Positions 34,907 through 45,041 are shown, counted from the stretch's first letter. The stretch: DNA of 64,000 nucleotides from Senegalia massiliensis (GCF_900626135.1 NZ_LR130785.1:1769241-1833240), one strand, 5' to 3'. Made by a program: numbers and translations. The notes: a model not told the origin generated them from the letters alone.

Positions 34907-36830
34907 AATTTATCTTCCATTCACTTAATTTTATTATAGAATTTATATCATAATTTATTTCTTCAGAAGGAACTAGTTTTTCATATGCTATTATTTTCTT
35001 TTTTTCAATATTGTCATATTGTTTAAATAAATTTTTAGTAAGCTTTTCATTTTGCGCAAGTAATTTAAATACATAATTTTCATTACTAGTAACCTTTAAA
35101 TTACTTCCAGAATTAAAATTAAGATCGTATCCAGATATAACAGTTCCATTAATATTTGTATTATTATATATAGCCATTTCTCCACCTGAAATTAATATCC
35201 CTTTAAAATTTAATTTATTATTTATGGCTATACTACCTCCTGCTATCATTATTCCATCAAAGTCTAAATCACTATTTATTGCTATACTACCAGAAGCTAT
35301 CATTATTCCTTTAAACTTAGATTTATTCTGTATATCTATAGACCCATTAACAACATTTACCTTCCCTGTTTCACTTTCAAATTCTTCATTTATTAAATAT
35401 GGAATATATTTAAATCTATCTATCACTCCATTATTTAAAGTACCTATTAATTCATCTGCTTTTTCTTTAATAACCTGTACTTGTGTACCATTTGGAATAT
35501 TAGGTTCAATTGCTAAACCTTGATTTAATAATATACCTTTACTTAGTGAATTTTTAGGTATTTGTATACTTTGTCCTAAATTTAATTTAGTATGATTTTT
35601 ATTTGATTCAGAATAAAATCTTTCTATTTTTTCATCTAAATTATTTGTTTTTAATAATACCAAAGGGTTATAATAGTCAAATGTATCATTTTCATTAGAA
35701 AATTTTTCAGTATAAATTTCATAATTTTTCTTTATAGAAACTGATTCACCAGTCTGATAATTTGGTTTTGTATTAATAAATGCAGTACCTAATATAGCTA
35801 AATTTTTATTAACTATTATCTTGTTGTTCTTCATAGAATCTATCACTATTGCACTCGAACTACCAGGAATATCACCATCACCATATCCAAAATAACTATT
35901 TATATTAATATCATTAATTCTTCCATTAATATTTAAATCATCACTAGTATAGAGTTCTTCTATTTTAACTAATGTATCAGTTAGATTAACATTTTTTGTA
36001 ATAACTCTGCCATCTATTATGGATAACTTTCTAGAATTATTTATATTTATATTTCCAAATTTTTGTTCTTGTAAATTTTTATAATTATATTGTGGATTTA
36101 CAAAAACATCACCATTTATATTAAAATTTGAAGAATCAATATTTAAATTTCTATCTACTGATATGGCATTTTTAAGCATATGATAATTTGGTATTTCTGT
36201 TATTTTTGATTCATATGAATATAAACCACTATAGTTTGGTTTTTTCAAGCTGTATATAGCACTTACTGATTGTTTTATTTGATCTTTTATATATGTGGAG
36301 GTTATTTTAACTTTATCATTGTCTTTTTCATATTCAGCAGTTATATCATAACTTTCATTTTTATTTGATTTATCTTTACTTAATTTTAGTAATTTTTCAC
36401 TTAATATCTTAAAAAAAGTTAAATTATTAGAATTCCCAATCTTTTTATCTAAAAATTGATAATAACTATTTTCAAATATTTCTTCTTGTTTTTGATTTAT
36501 ATATGCATCATCTATATTACCCTCATCTGTTATGTAAGGACTTTTTTCTTTTTCTCTTTCTGATTCTAAATCTATTTCTAATATTTTATTTGCGTCTTTA
36601 TTAGCTTCCTTTATTCCTATATGAATTGTTTTTATTAGTTCATCTTGAGCTAATTCTAACCCTGACTCTGCAAAATAAAAATTTCTTTTTAGTTTACTAT
36701 TCATTATGCCTATTTTACTATTTGTAATAGCTATTGAATAAATAGTAGTACCCAATATAGAAAGTATAGCAAATATTATAATTAATGTTACAAGTGTTGA
36801 TCCTTTTTTATTTTTATAAATATTTTTCAT
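34896..36830 (-). CDS. Large PilX-like pseudopilin with beta-solenoid repeats
   Basis: 644 residues. The head KKGSTLVTLIIIFAILSILG followed by FYFAESGLELAQDE is the PilX N-terminal pattern, with Ser-Thr-Leu in place of Phe-Thr-Leu and no Glu at +5. Residues about 85-160 are charged. The C-terminal third holds four 18-residue repeats (506-577) of the form FKGIMIASGSIAINSDLD, as in bactofilin-like or parallel beta-helix proteins. It is much larger than normal PilX (about 200). The repeats suggest a long surface-exposed rod at the pilus tip. Confidence 0.8.
   Translation of the reverse strand: MKNIYKNKKGSTLVTLIIIFAILSILGTTIYSIAITNSKIGIMNSKLKRNFYFAESGLELAQDELIKTIHIGIKEANKDANKILEIDLESEREKEKSPYITDEGNIDDAYINQKQEEIFENSYYQFLDKKIGNSNNLTFFKILSEKLLKLSKDKSNKNESYDITAEYEKDNDKVKITSTYIKDQIKQSVSAIYSLKKPNYSGLYSYESKITEIPNYHMLKNAISVDRNLNIDSSNFNINGDVFVNPQYNYKNLQEQKFGNININNSRKLSIIDGRVITKNVNLTDTLVKIEELYTSDDLNINGRINDININSYFGYGDGDIPGSSSAIVIDSMKNNKIIVNKNLAILGTAFINTKPNYQTGESVSIKKNYEIYTEKFSNENDTFDYYNPLVLLKTNNLDEKIERFYSESNKNHTKLNLGQSIQIPKNSLSKGILLNQGLAIEPNIPNGTQVQVIKEKADELIGTLNNGVIDRFKYIPYLINEEFESETGKVNVVNGSIDIQNKSKFKGIMIASGSIAINSDLDFDGIMIAGGSIAINNKLNFKGILISGGEMAIYNNTNINGTVISGYDLNFNSGSNLKVTSNENYVFKLLAQNEKLTKNLFKQYDNIEKKKIIAYEKLVPSEEINYDINSIIKLSEWKINYDK
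35100..35315 (-). repeat. Four imperfect 54-bp tandem repeats in the PilX-like gene
   Basis: The repeats encode 18-residue units with Gly-Ile-Met-Ile or similar strand and Gly-Ser-Ile-Ala-Ile-Asn turn. Units two and three are close at DNA level too, indicating recent expansion by duplication. Confidence 0.8.
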
Positions 36831-36838
36831 ATCATCAC

Positions 36839-37576
36839 CTATTGAACTATATTTTTATAACTTTCAATTTCCTCAATTAATTCTCTTTTAGGATCATTTA
36901 TATCGCCTTTATATACTTTAATATTTACTTTATACAAAACAGATTTAGACTTTTGACTACTATAATTTTTATAAATTTTTATAGGACCTAATTTGTTTAG
37001 AATGGAGATTTTTTGATCTTTTTCTGTATATATTTTTAATAATTTAATAGACTCATTTAAAGCTTCTATTTTTACTGTTTTTTCTTTGTTTAAATTATTA
37101 TCCCTTATAAATATAGCAATAGATTCTTCTATAGGTTTTATTAAATTCACCGTTTGAGCTATCTCTGGATTGTTTAAATTTGTTTCAAGTATATAATTAT
37201 CATTAGTAATAGTTAAAATATAATAGTCATTTTTCTCTAATAAAGATGAGTTTATTTCTATAATATTTTTTGTATCTTTTTTATTCTCAAGTTTTTCTTT
37301 TGCACTTTTTGTTATCTCTACTCTATATGAAAAGTTATTATATTCATCATCATTTTTTTCAATTATTTCCTCTTTTAAACTTTCCTTTAATTTTATTTTT
37401 TCCATCTCATCTTGTGCTATAGATAAAGCCATCATTTTATCACTTGCAGTATTCGTTGCTTTTGATGAATTTATAAAAAAAGAACTTATAGGTATTATAA
37501 TTATAGAAAGTATGGCAAGGGTAATTATAAGTTCTAGTAAAGAAAATCCCTTATTATTTTTAAATATTTTTTTCAT
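36839..37576 (-). CDS. Minor pseudopilin, PilV/GspI type
   Basis: 245 residues with a prepilin motif GFSLLELIITLAILSIIIIP after a short basic head, then the PilV-like segment MALSIAQDEMEKIK. The C-terminal part is larger than in GspI. It is the first of four clustered minor pilin genes after pilO. Confidence 0.85.
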   Translation of the reverse strand: MKKIFKNNKGFSLLELIITLAILSIIIIPISSFFINSSKATNTASDKMMALSIAQDEMEKIKLKESLKEEIIEKNDDEYNNFSYRVEITKSAKEKLENKKDTKNIIEINSSLLEKNDYYILTITNDNYILETNLNNPEIAQTVNLIKPIEESIAIFIRDNNLNKEKTVKIEALNESIKLLKIYTEKDQKISILNKLGPIKIYKNYSSQKSKSVLYKVNIKVYKGDINDPKRELIEEIESYKNIVQ

Positions 37577-37614
37577 AATATGCTCCTTCTAAATATAAGG
37601 ATTAATTTTATTTG

Positions 37615-38367
37615 CTATGTGATAAATGGATTATCCTTACCATTTACATTTGTATTTGGTATTTCAAAATCATCTTTAAATTCATCTATTTTTGGTATTC
37701 CATAAAAATCCAACAATATATTTCCAGTAATGCATTTTTCATTTTTTACCATGGTAATACCTCTTATTATAATATCTTTATTATAATTATCTATTAATGA
37801 TAAAAAGTTATTGATTTCATGATAATCCCCTGAGTAAACTATTGTAGCTGAAATACTTTCAAGTTTTGTGCTTTCTTTAGCTTCTTCTTTTTCTCCAGAT
37901 TGTTCTGTTTCATTTTCAACTAATTCTTTATTATTTTCAACTAAATTATTATATTGGTTTACTATATTTTTAAATCTACTATCTTCTTTTTCTTCTATTT
38001 TAATCTCTTCTAATTGTATAGCTTTCATAGTTTTTTCAGAAAAATTTATAGCATCTAATTTTAAATTTGACTCTTCTATAAATTTATCAAGTAATAATAT
38101 TATTCTACTTTGTTCAAGTTCAGGAAATAAATCACTTGTTAAGAAAGATATTTTTTTCTTTTTATCTTCTATTTCTTTATCTAAAGATTTGATAGTATTT
38201 ATACTAGTTTTAGAATTTGATAAATCATCTAAAAGTTCAGCTTCTTGCTCTTTTAATTTGCTTAATTTGTTTATTTGAGGATTTAATATAAAATTATATA
38301 ATAAAAATACAAATAATAAGCTAGCTGCTATTATCAATAATTTCTTTTCTCTTTTATTTAGTTGCAT
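37615..38367 (-). CDS. pilO: PilO-like pilus assembly protein
   Basis: About 250 residues: one N-terminal membrane segment (LLIIAASLLFVFLLYNFIL), a coiled coil (about 40-90) and a ferredoxin-like C-terminal domain containing ISATIVYSGDYHEINNFLSL, the PilO pattern. ATG 38367 is preferred because AGAGGTG lies 6 bases upstream. It overlaps pilN by 14 bases. With PilM and PilN it makes the inner alignment complex. Confidence 0.8.
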   Translation of the reverse strand: MQLNKREKKLLIIAASLLFVFLLYNFILNPQINKLSKLKEQEAELLDDLSNSKTSINTIKSLDKEIEDKKKKISFLTSDLFPELEQSRIILLLDKFIEESNLKLDAINFSEKTMKAIQLEEIKIEEKEDSRFKNIVNQYNNLVENNKELVENETEQSGEKEEAKESTKLESISATIVYSGDYHEINNFLSLIDNYNKDIIIRGITMVKNEKCITGNILLDFYGIPKIDEFKDDFEIPNTNVNGKDNPFIT

Positions 38368-38920
38368 TTTCATCACCTCTAAGTATAGAAGTAAGTACAA
38401 ATATATATTTATCATTTAAATTATCTTTTGAAATAGATGTTATATATACATTAGAAAAAAAGTCTTTTTCACTTAAAACTTGTTGAAATTCAGCAATAGA
38501 TTCTCTATTCTCTGTAGTTCCATTAATTTCAACTATATTATTTGTAATGCTCATAGAGCTAAAGTATAATGAGTTTGGCATACTAGAATTTATGCTTTTT
38601 ATTATATTTGTATTTATAGTATTTACTTCTTCAAACTCTGAATTTATTTCATTAGTTGAATGTAAGTATTTATCTAATATCTGGATTTCTTTATTTTTTA
38701 CTTCTAATTTATTTAATTGAGATTGTACTTTTTTAGAGTTTAAAATATTATTCATTTTGACTATATTATTTTGAATTTTATAAGTATTATAATAGTACCA
38801 TCCCGTATAAATAATAGCTAACAATAGAAATAAAGCAATAGATATTATTATATATTTAGAATTTATACTGCTATTTTTTTCTTTTTTAATATATGGTGAA
38901 AATAAATTTATATCAGTCAT
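38354..38920 (-). CDS. pilN: PilN-like pilus assembly protein
   Basis: 188 residues beginning MTDINLFSPYIKKEK, the cytoplasmic INL(F/L) peptide that PilM binds, then a membrane segment (YIIISIALFLLLAIIYTGWY), a coiled coil and a C-terminal domain with IVEINGTTENRESIAEF. It follows pilM by 11 bases. Confidence 0.85.
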   Translation of the reverse strand: MTDINLFSPYIKKEKNSSINSKYIIISIALFLLLAIIYTGWYYYNTYKIQNNIVKMNNILNSKKVQSQLNKLEVKNKEIQILDKYLHSTNEINSEFEEVNTINTNIIKSINSSMPNSLYFSSMSITNNIVEINGTTENRESIAEFQQVLSEKDFFSNVYITSISKDNLNDKYIFVLTSILRGDENATK

Positions 38921-38931
38921 TTAATCACTTC

Positions 38932-39867
38932 CTATAATCTTATTGTAGAACCAATATTGTTAAAATAATCTACTATATTAATACTTTTCATAGATTTAGA
39001 TACCTTTAAAGGGTCTATTTCTTTTAATTTCTCAGTTGGAATATTAAAATAAGATTCAATATGCTTATCGATATCTTTTAATTTAGATCCCCCACCATAC
39101 AAATAAATTTTCTCTATTTTATTACTTCTATTTAAATTTTTATAGTATGTAAATAATCTTTCAATACCTTCTAAATATTCACTTATAGTATTATCTGGTA
39201 AGTCATTAGTTCCTGTAGTCATTACTCTATTAAATATATTCACACCATTTGAAATTAAGTTTATATTAGTATTTTTATAACCTATATCTAAAAAAGATAC
39301 GGTATTCTTATTTAAAGTTGTACCATTGATTTTTATTTCTTTATTAATTAATTTTGATATTGCATTAGAATTTAAATCTAAAGCCATAGGATTTAAATCT
39401 AATTCTTCTAAAAGTTCCATATATCCTTTAACAGTTTTTTTTGGTATTGCCACAACTAAAAGTTTTATTTTTTTTATATTATAGTTATCAATAAACTCTT
39501 CTCTTTTTCTATAATCTAATACATAATCATTTAGTGTTATAGGTAAAAATTCCTCTATTTCATATTTAACCATCTCTTCTATATCATCTTTTTTTACAAA
39601 AGGCAAAATTATTTCTCTTGATATTATATTTGAATAATCCAGTGTTATAATTCCATATTTGCCTTTCATTTTCTCTTTATCTAAATTTTCTTTTATATAG
39701 GAGGATAAGTAATTAGCATTCATTATATTTCCATCATTTATAGAGTTTTTTGGAGTCTTTATTGTAATTGCATTTTCTAAAATAAATGATTTATTTGTAA
39801 TTTTTGATTGTAATATTTTTATGTTTTTATTTCCAATGTCTAATGATAATATTTTTTTATCAAACAT
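38932..39867 (-). CDS. pilM: PilM actin-like pilus assembly ATPase
   Basis: 311 residues with an actin/FtsA fold: LSLDIGNKNIKILQ at the N-terminus, VKYEIEEFLPITLNDYVLDY near residue 100 and a phosphate-2-type YLYGGGSKLKDIDKHIE near residue 258. It binds the PilN tail. A hairpin separates it from pilD. Confidence 0.88.
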   Translation of the reverse strand: MFDKKILSLDIGNKNIKILQSKITNKSFILENAITIKTPKNSINDGNIMNANYLSSYIKENLDKEKMKGKYGIITLDYSNIISREIILPFVKKDDIEEMVKYEIEEFLPITLNDYVLDYRKREEFIDNYNIKKIKLLVVAIPKKTVKGYMELLEELDLNPMALDLNSNAISKLINKEIKINGTTLNKNTVSFLDIGYKNTNINLISNGVNIFNRVMTTGTNDLPDNTISEYLEGIERLFTYYKNLNRSNKIEKIYLYGGGSKLKDIDKHIESYFNIPTEKLKEIDPLKVSKSMKSINIVDYFNNIGSTIRL

Positions 39868-39887
39868 AGCTTCCTCCTATTTTTTAT

Positions 39888-39916
39888 TTAAGGGTTTATG
39901 AAATATAAACCCTTAA
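39888..39916 (-). terminator. Hairpin between pilD and pilM
   Basis: A 12-bp perfect stem (TTAAGGGTTTAT with ATAAACCCTTAA) and 5-base loop contain the pilD stop codon. The following sequence is A-rich rather than T-rich, so it may be an attenuator or processing site that balances pilA against pilM expression. Confidence 0.5.
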
Positions 39917-40656
39917 AATATAATTTTAAAATAAATATTTAATATTTCATCTGAAAATAACATTACTATAATACTAGCTATAGCTATAAAAGGACCAAAG
40001 GCAATAGCATCTTTTCTATTTTTTGCATTTGTCACTAATAAAATTATAGACACTAAAGCTCCTAATATAAATGATATAATTATCACCATAAATATTTTAA
40101 GTCCAAGTAAATATCCAATAAGAGATATAAGTTTTATATCTCCACCACCCATACCTCCTTTAGATATAAATGCAATACTTAAAAACAATCCCCCACTTAT
40201 AAATAGTCCTAAAAGACCATTTATAAGTGAAGAAGGAAAATTGTATAATAGATTTATAGGAGTTATAATGAAAAATCCTAATACTATTAGTTTATCTGGT
40301 ATTATTTGATAACTATAATCTATAAAACTAATAACTATAAGTATAGATGATATTAGCATGTACATGGCAGAGATACTGCTAAATCCAAATATATTATAGA
40401 TAGTTAAATAAATTACACCATTTAATAATTCAACTATAGGGTAGATTATAGATATTTTTTTATTACAATATCTACATCTTCCTTTTAAAAATAAAAAGCT
40501 TAATATGGGAATTAAATCCCATGGTTTTAGTTTTTCCCCACAGCTTGTACAATTCGACGGGGGATAATTTATTGATTTACCTTTAGGTATGCGATACATG
40601 CATACATTTAGGAATGAGCCTATTATTATGCCTGTGAGTAATATAAGTATTTGCAT
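39913..40656 (-). CDS. pilD: Prepilin peptidase / N-methyltransferase
   Basis: 247 residues, about eight membrane segments, an N-terminal zinc site with two CxxC pairs (NCTSCGEKLKPWD and CRYCNKK) and the two catalytic Asp motifs SFIDYSYQIIPD and GGGDIKL. It cleaves and methylates the pilin and pseudopilins of this locus. It follows pilA by 10 bases. Confidence 0.95.
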   Translation of the reverse strand: MQILILLTGIIIGSFLNVCMYRIPKGKSINYPPSNCTSCGEKLKPWDLIPILSFLFLKGRCRYCNKKISIIYPIVELLNGVIYLTIYNIFGFSSISAMYMLISSILIVISFIDYSYQIIPDKLIVLGFFIITPINLLYNFPSSLINGLLGLFISGGLFLSIAFISKGGMGGGDIKLISLIGYLLGLKIFMVIIISFILGALVSIILLVTNAKNRKDAIAFGPFIAIASIIVMLFSDEILNIYFKIIF

Positions 40657-40666
40657 TTGGGGTTAT

Positions 40667-41056
40667 CTATTCGTTGTTACCTGTAGAAGCAGCTTCAGTA
40701 GTAATAGTAATTTTCCCATTTGAATCAACTGTTGCTTTGAAAGCCTTATTATCTTCTGATTGAACAGTTGGTTTTTCATCAAGATATCCCCAATCAACTA
40801 AGTCAGTCATTGAAATATTAGTGCTTCCACTTTCAGGTACTGAGATTTTTTCTTCAGCTAAAGCTAATTCTACTGCTTTACCTATATTTTTCTCTGTTGC
40901 TTCATCTGCAGTCTTCTTCGCTCCATCTTGTACCCCTATAAACCTTGGTACTGCTATCACTGCTATTATACCTAGTATTGCTAAAACTACTATAAGTTCT
41001 ACTAATGTAAAACCTTTGTTGTCTTTTTTAATTTTTTTACTAATCCATTTTAACAT
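40667..41056 (-). CDS. pilA: Major type IV pilin
   Basis: 129 residues with a 15-residue head ending in Lys-Gly and the mature start FTLVELIVVLAILGIIAVIA with Glu at +5, then PRFIGVQDGAKKTADEAT. The C-terminal domain is short and acidic and ends in a Thr/Ser/Ala-rich tail. It is placed between pilC and pilD and is the likely main fibre subunit because it has the most canonical motif. Confidence 0.93.
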   Translation of the reverse strand: MLKWISKKIKKDNKGFTLVELIVVLAILGIIAVIAVPRFIGVQDGAKKTADEATEKNIGKAVELALAEEKISVPESGSTNISMTDLVDWGYLDEKPTVQSEDNKAFKATVDSNGKITITTEAASTGNNE

Positions 41057-41075
41057 TTTACATTCCTCCTGTTTT

Positions 41076-42284
41076 TTAATAGGATATTGTGTTTATCATA
41101 TCAAACATAGGAAGTACCATTGCTATTACTATTGAACCTATTACTACTGCCATAAATACTATCATAGTAGGTTCAAGTAATGATGTAAACTTCTCTATGG
41201 TAGTGCTGACTTCTTCATCATAAAAATCTGCAGTATTTTCTAATACTGTATCAAGAGAACCTGACTCCTCCCCTACATTTATCATTACAGATAACATTGG
41301 TGGAAATATCTTAGTGCTTTTTAGCGATTCACTTAAAGTTTTACCTTTTTTTATATCTTCTTTAGATTTTTTTATAAAATCACTTCCCACTTTGTTCCCT
41401 AATACATTTGATACTAAATCCAATGAATCAAGAAGTGATATTCCACTTGATTGAAGTAGTGAAAATGTTCTTGTAAATCTAGCTGTCATTATCATTTTTA
41501 ATGTATTATTAAGTACTGGTATTTTTAATTTAAATTTATCAATATTATACTTTCCTTTATTAGTATCATTATATTTTTTAATAGAAATTAAAAATACTAA
41601 TATAAATAATAATAATATATGCCATTCTGACTTTATAAAATCGCTAATATAAAGTAATATCAAAGTAGCACTAGGTAATGGCGCTCCACTAGATTCAAAC
41701 ATAGATACAAATGTGGGCATTACTATAGTTAACAAAAATATTATTACAAATATAGATACTACTGATAAAACAACAGGATAAATCATTGCTGATTTAACTT
41801 TATTATTGATTTTATTTTCCTTTTCATAATGATTAGCCATTTTATACATTATTACATCAAGATTACCTGTACTCTCGCCTGCTATTATCATATTTATAAA
41901 AAGATCTGGAAATATTTTTTTATGTTTTAATAAACTTTCTGAAAAAGTAAGGCCCTTTTGTAAATCTTCAAATATTTCTTCTATAGCTAATTTCAACTTT
42001 TTATTAGTAATTTGCTTTCTAAGTATATCTAAAATTGTAGGTATTGTTATACCTGCATTTAGCATTGCATAAAATTGTCTTGCAAATATAGAAACATCTT
42101 TTGATTTAACTTTACTAAAAAATATTGAATTTATATTTTTACTGCCTTTAACTTTTTCAACTTTTGAAGGATAATAGCCATTAGATCTAATCATATCCAC
42201 AACTTCTGCTTCTGTATCAACTATATAAGAACCATTTATTTTAGTGCCATCTTTTTTTATAGCACTATATTCAAACTCAGGCAT
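41076..42284 (-). CDS. pilC: Type IV pilus platform protein PilC
   Basis: 402 residues with two GspF domains (about 70-190 and 270-395), three main membrane segments, and signatures FARQFYAMLNAGITIPTILD and FTRTFSLLQSSGISLLDSLD. It couples the PilB and PilT motors to pilin insertion. GGAGG precedes the ATG. Confidence 0.95.
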   Translation of the reverse strand: MPEFEYSAIKKDGTKINGSYIVDTEAEVVDMIRSNGYYPSKVEKVKGSKNINSIFFSKVKSKDVSIFARQFYAMLNAGITIPTILDILRKQITNKKLKLAIEEIFEDLQKGLTFSESLLKHKKIFPDLFINMIIAGESTGNLDVIMYKMANHYEKENKINNKVKSAMIYPVVLSVVSIFVIIFLLTIVMPTFVSMFESSGAPLPSATLILLYISDFIKSEWHILLLFILVFLISIKKYNDTNKGKYNIDKFKLKIPVLNNTLKMIMTARFTRTFSLLQSSGISLLDSLDLVSNVLGNKVGSDFIKKSKEDIKKGKTLSESLKSTKIFPPMLSVMINVGEESGSLDTVLENTADFYDEEVSTTIEKFTSLLEPTMIVFMAVVIGSIVIAMVLPMFDMINTISY

Positions 42285-42303
42285 AATCTACCTCCCAATA
42301 GCT

Positions 42304-43353
42304 TTATATAAACTTTTTTATATTTTCCTTATCTATAGCATGTATTTCTAATGTTTCACGTGATATCTTTCCTTTGTTATACAAGTTTAATAAACTATCA
42401 TCCATATTTTGCATTCCATATTTTTTACCTGTAACTATAGCTGTCTGTATTTGATGAGTTTTTCCTTCTCTTATTAGATTTTTTATAGCAGGAGTTAAAA
42501 CCATTGTTTCAAGTGCTAATTCTCTTTTTTTATTATTTATATTTGGAAGTAATTGTTGTGATATAATTCCTTCCAACACATTTGCAAGTTGAATTCTTAT
42601 TTGACGTTGCTCACTTGATGGAAATACATCTATTATTCTATCTACTGTTTTTGCTGCTCCTATAGTATGAAGGGTCGATAATACTAAGTGTCCTGTTTCT
42701 GCCGCAATAAGTGCAGTTTTTATGGTATCTAAGTCCCGCATTTCTCCTATTAATATAACATCTGGATCTTGTCTTAAAGATGACCTCAAAGCTACAGAAA
42801 AAGATTCAGAGTCAGTTCCTATCTCTCTTTGATTTATAATACTCTTATCATGTTTATGCAAATATTCTATAGGATCTTCTAATGTAAGAATATGCTCTTT
42901 TCTAGTTTTATTTATATAATTTATCATTGAAGCAAGTGTAGTAGATTTACCACTACCAGTAGATCCTGTGACTAATATAAGTCCTCTTTTTTTATTAGTA
43001 AGATCCTTTATTACAGGCGGTAGTTTTAAATCTTCCATAGTAGGTACATTAAGTGCTACAGTTCTTATTGCAATTCCATAAGTACCTCTTTGTTTATATA
43101 TATTAACTCTAAATCTTCCTACACCATTTTGAGAATGCGACTTGTCCAATTGTCCTTTATCTTCTAATATATCAAATTCTTTTTTATTTAATAATTGATT
43201 TACCAAATTCATATTATCTTGTGGAGTTAAATCTTTTAAATTCATCTTTTCTAAATGACCATTTATCCTAACTACTGGTGGATAACCTACTGTTATATGT
43301 AAATCTGAAGCACCTATATTCATTGATTGAGTTAAAAGCTCTCTTATATCCAA
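42304..43353 (-). CDS. pilT: Pilus retraction ATPase PilT
   Basis: 349 residues with Walker A VTGSTGSGKSTTLASMI near residue 125, the Asp box LTLEDPIEYLH, Walker B VILIGEMRDLDTI and the His box GHLVLSTLHTIGAAK, all intact. The C-terminal PilT helix region is present. It starts at TTG with AGGTG upstream. Its presence predicts retractable pili and twitching or DNA uptake. Confidence 0.94.
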   Translation of the reverse strand: MDIRELLTQSMNIGASDLHITVGYPPVVRINGHLEKMNLKDLTPQDNMNLVNQLLNKKEFDILEDKGQLDKSHSQNGVGRFRVNIYKQRGTYGIAIRTVALNVPTMEDLKLPPVIKDLTNKKRGLILVTGSTGSGKSTTLASMINYINKTRKEHILTLEDPIEYLHKHDKSIINQREIGTDSESFSVALRSSLRQDPDVILIGEMRDLDTIKTALIAAETGHLVLSTLHTIGAAKTVDRIIDVFPSSEQRQIRIQLANVLEGIISQQLLPNINNKKRELALETMVLTPAIKNLIREGKTHQIQTAIVTGKKYGMQNMDDSLLNLYNKGKISRETLEIHAIDKENIKKFI

Positions 43354-43361
43354 TTTATCAC

Positions 43362-45041
43362 CTACTCTTTTGTATATGAAACTTTAAGTAATTCATCTAT
43401 TGATGTAATACCTTTTAGCACTAAATCTTTATTATTTTCGTAAAGAGAAGTCATACCACTATTTCTGGCTATTTCCTTTAAGTTATCTATAGAACTATTA
43501 TTATTTATACTTTCTCTTATTTGTTTATTTGCTTCTAATATTTCATGAATACTAATTCTTCCCTTATATCCTGTATTATAACATTTATTACATCCTGTCC
43601 CTTTGTAAAGTTTTACAGGTTCACATATACTCAATATGTCTTCTTCTTTTTTTCCACTTATATATTCAATTTTACAATTATCACATATTCTCCTAACTAG
43701 TCTTTGAGCTATTACTCCTATCACTGATGAAGCTACAAGATAAGGCTCTATACCCATGTCTACAAGTCTTGATACGGTAGATGCCGCATCATTTGTATGC
43801 ATTGTACTTATTACAAGATGTCCTGTAATAGCTGCTCTTATTGCAAGTCTTGCTGTTTCTTCATCTCTTATTTCTCCTACCATTATAATGTCTGGATCTT
43901 GTCTTAATATTGATCTAAGTCCTGATGAAAATGTAAGACCAGATTTTGTATTTATTTGAACTTGATTTATTCCATCTAATCTATATTCAACTGGATCTTC
44001 AAGAGCAATTATATTTTTACCTACTGAATTAAGCTCTTGTAATGCTGCATATAAAGTAGTTGTCTTTCCACTACCAGTAGGACCTGTTACAAGTAATATT
44101 CCATTAGGATAATTTAATAACTTATCAAATCTATTTAAGTTATCTTTAGTAAACCCTAATCTCTTTTTTGTCATTATAGTATTCATTCTATCTAATATTC
44201 TTATAACTATTTTTTCTCCATATACAGTTGGAAGACTTGATACACGTAAATCAATGTTCCTACTATCTATATGCATTTCCACTCTACCATCTTGAGGTAC
44301 TCTTCTTTCTGCTATATCCATTTTGGATATTATTTTTATCCTTGTAATTATTGCAGAATGAGTGTTTTTTGTCGGTTTCATTATTTCTTGTAAAGTACCA
44401 TCTATTCTAAATCTAATTCTAATTCTATCTTCATATGGCTCAATATGTATATCACTAGCTTTTGATGATATAGCCTGTTTTATAAGTGAGTTTACAAGCC
44501 TTACCACTGGTGCATTATTTATCTCATTTAATAATTTCTCATCTAAATCAGAGGTAAGCTCTATATTATATTGATCTTTTAAATCTTCTATGGCTTTTTC
44601 AGCACTTTTCTTTCCATAGTATTGTTCTATAGAATCCAATATATCTTTTTTTATTGATATAACTGGCTCTACATCTAAACCTGTAGCTATTTTTACATCA
44701 TCTATAGCAAATAAATTTAAAGGGTCAGACATAGCTACTATTAATTTTCCTCTATCTTTTTTAATAGGAATTAAAGCATATTTTTTAGAAAGACTCTCAG
44801 GTACTAAGTTTACTATATCAGGTTCAATAAAATACTTGTTTAAATCTACATGAGGAATACCCATTTGAAATTCTAACACTTCAATAATATCTGTTTCTGT
44901 TACATAACCCTTATCTACTAATTCTTCTCCTAATTTTTTACCTGTATCCTTTTGTGATTTCAATGCTTGTTCTAATTGATCATGTGAAATTTTCCCTACT
45001 GAAGTTAAAAGATCTCCTAATCTCTTTGAAGATTTAGCCAT
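43362..45041 (-). CDS. pilB: Pilus extension ATPase PilB with MshEN domain
   Basis: 559 residues. Residues 6-29 and about 33-56 are two copies of the MshEN motif (RLGDLLTSVGKISHDQLEQA and KLGEELVDKGYVTETDIIEV), which binds cyclic di-GMP in MshE. The motor domain has Walker A VTGPTGSGKTTTLYAAL, Walker B IIMVGEIRDEETA and a four-Cys zinc site (RRICDNCK and CNKCYNTGYKG). It powers pilus extension and is the first pil gene of the locus, 55 bases after aroE. Confidence 0.95.
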   Translation of the reverse strand: MAKSSKRLGDLLTSVGKISHDQLEQALKSQKDTGKKLGEELVDKGYVTETDIIEVLEFQMGIPHVDLNKYFIEPDIVNLVPESLSKKYALIPIKKDRGKLIVAMSDPLNLFAIDDVKIATGLDVEPVISIKKDILDSIEQYYGKKSAEKAIEDLKDQYNIELTSDLDEKLLNEINNAPVVRLVNSLIKQAISSKASDIHIEPYEDRIRIRFRIDGTLQEIMKPTKNTHSAIITRIKIISKMDIAERRVPQDGRVEMHIDSRNIDLRVSSLPTVYGEKIVIRILDRMNTIMTKKRLGFTKDNLNRFDKLLNYPNGILLVTGPTGSGKTTTLYAALQELNSVGKNIIALEDPVEYRLDGINQVQINTKSGLTFSSGLRSILRQDPDIIMVGEIRDEETARLAIRAAITGHLVISTMHTNDAASTVSRLVDMGIEPYLVASSVIGVIAQRLVRRICDNCKIEYISGKKEEDILSICEPVKLYKGTGCNKCYNTGYKGRISIHEILEANKQIRESINNNSSIDNLKEIARNSGMTSLYENNKDLVLKGITSIDELLKVSYTKE

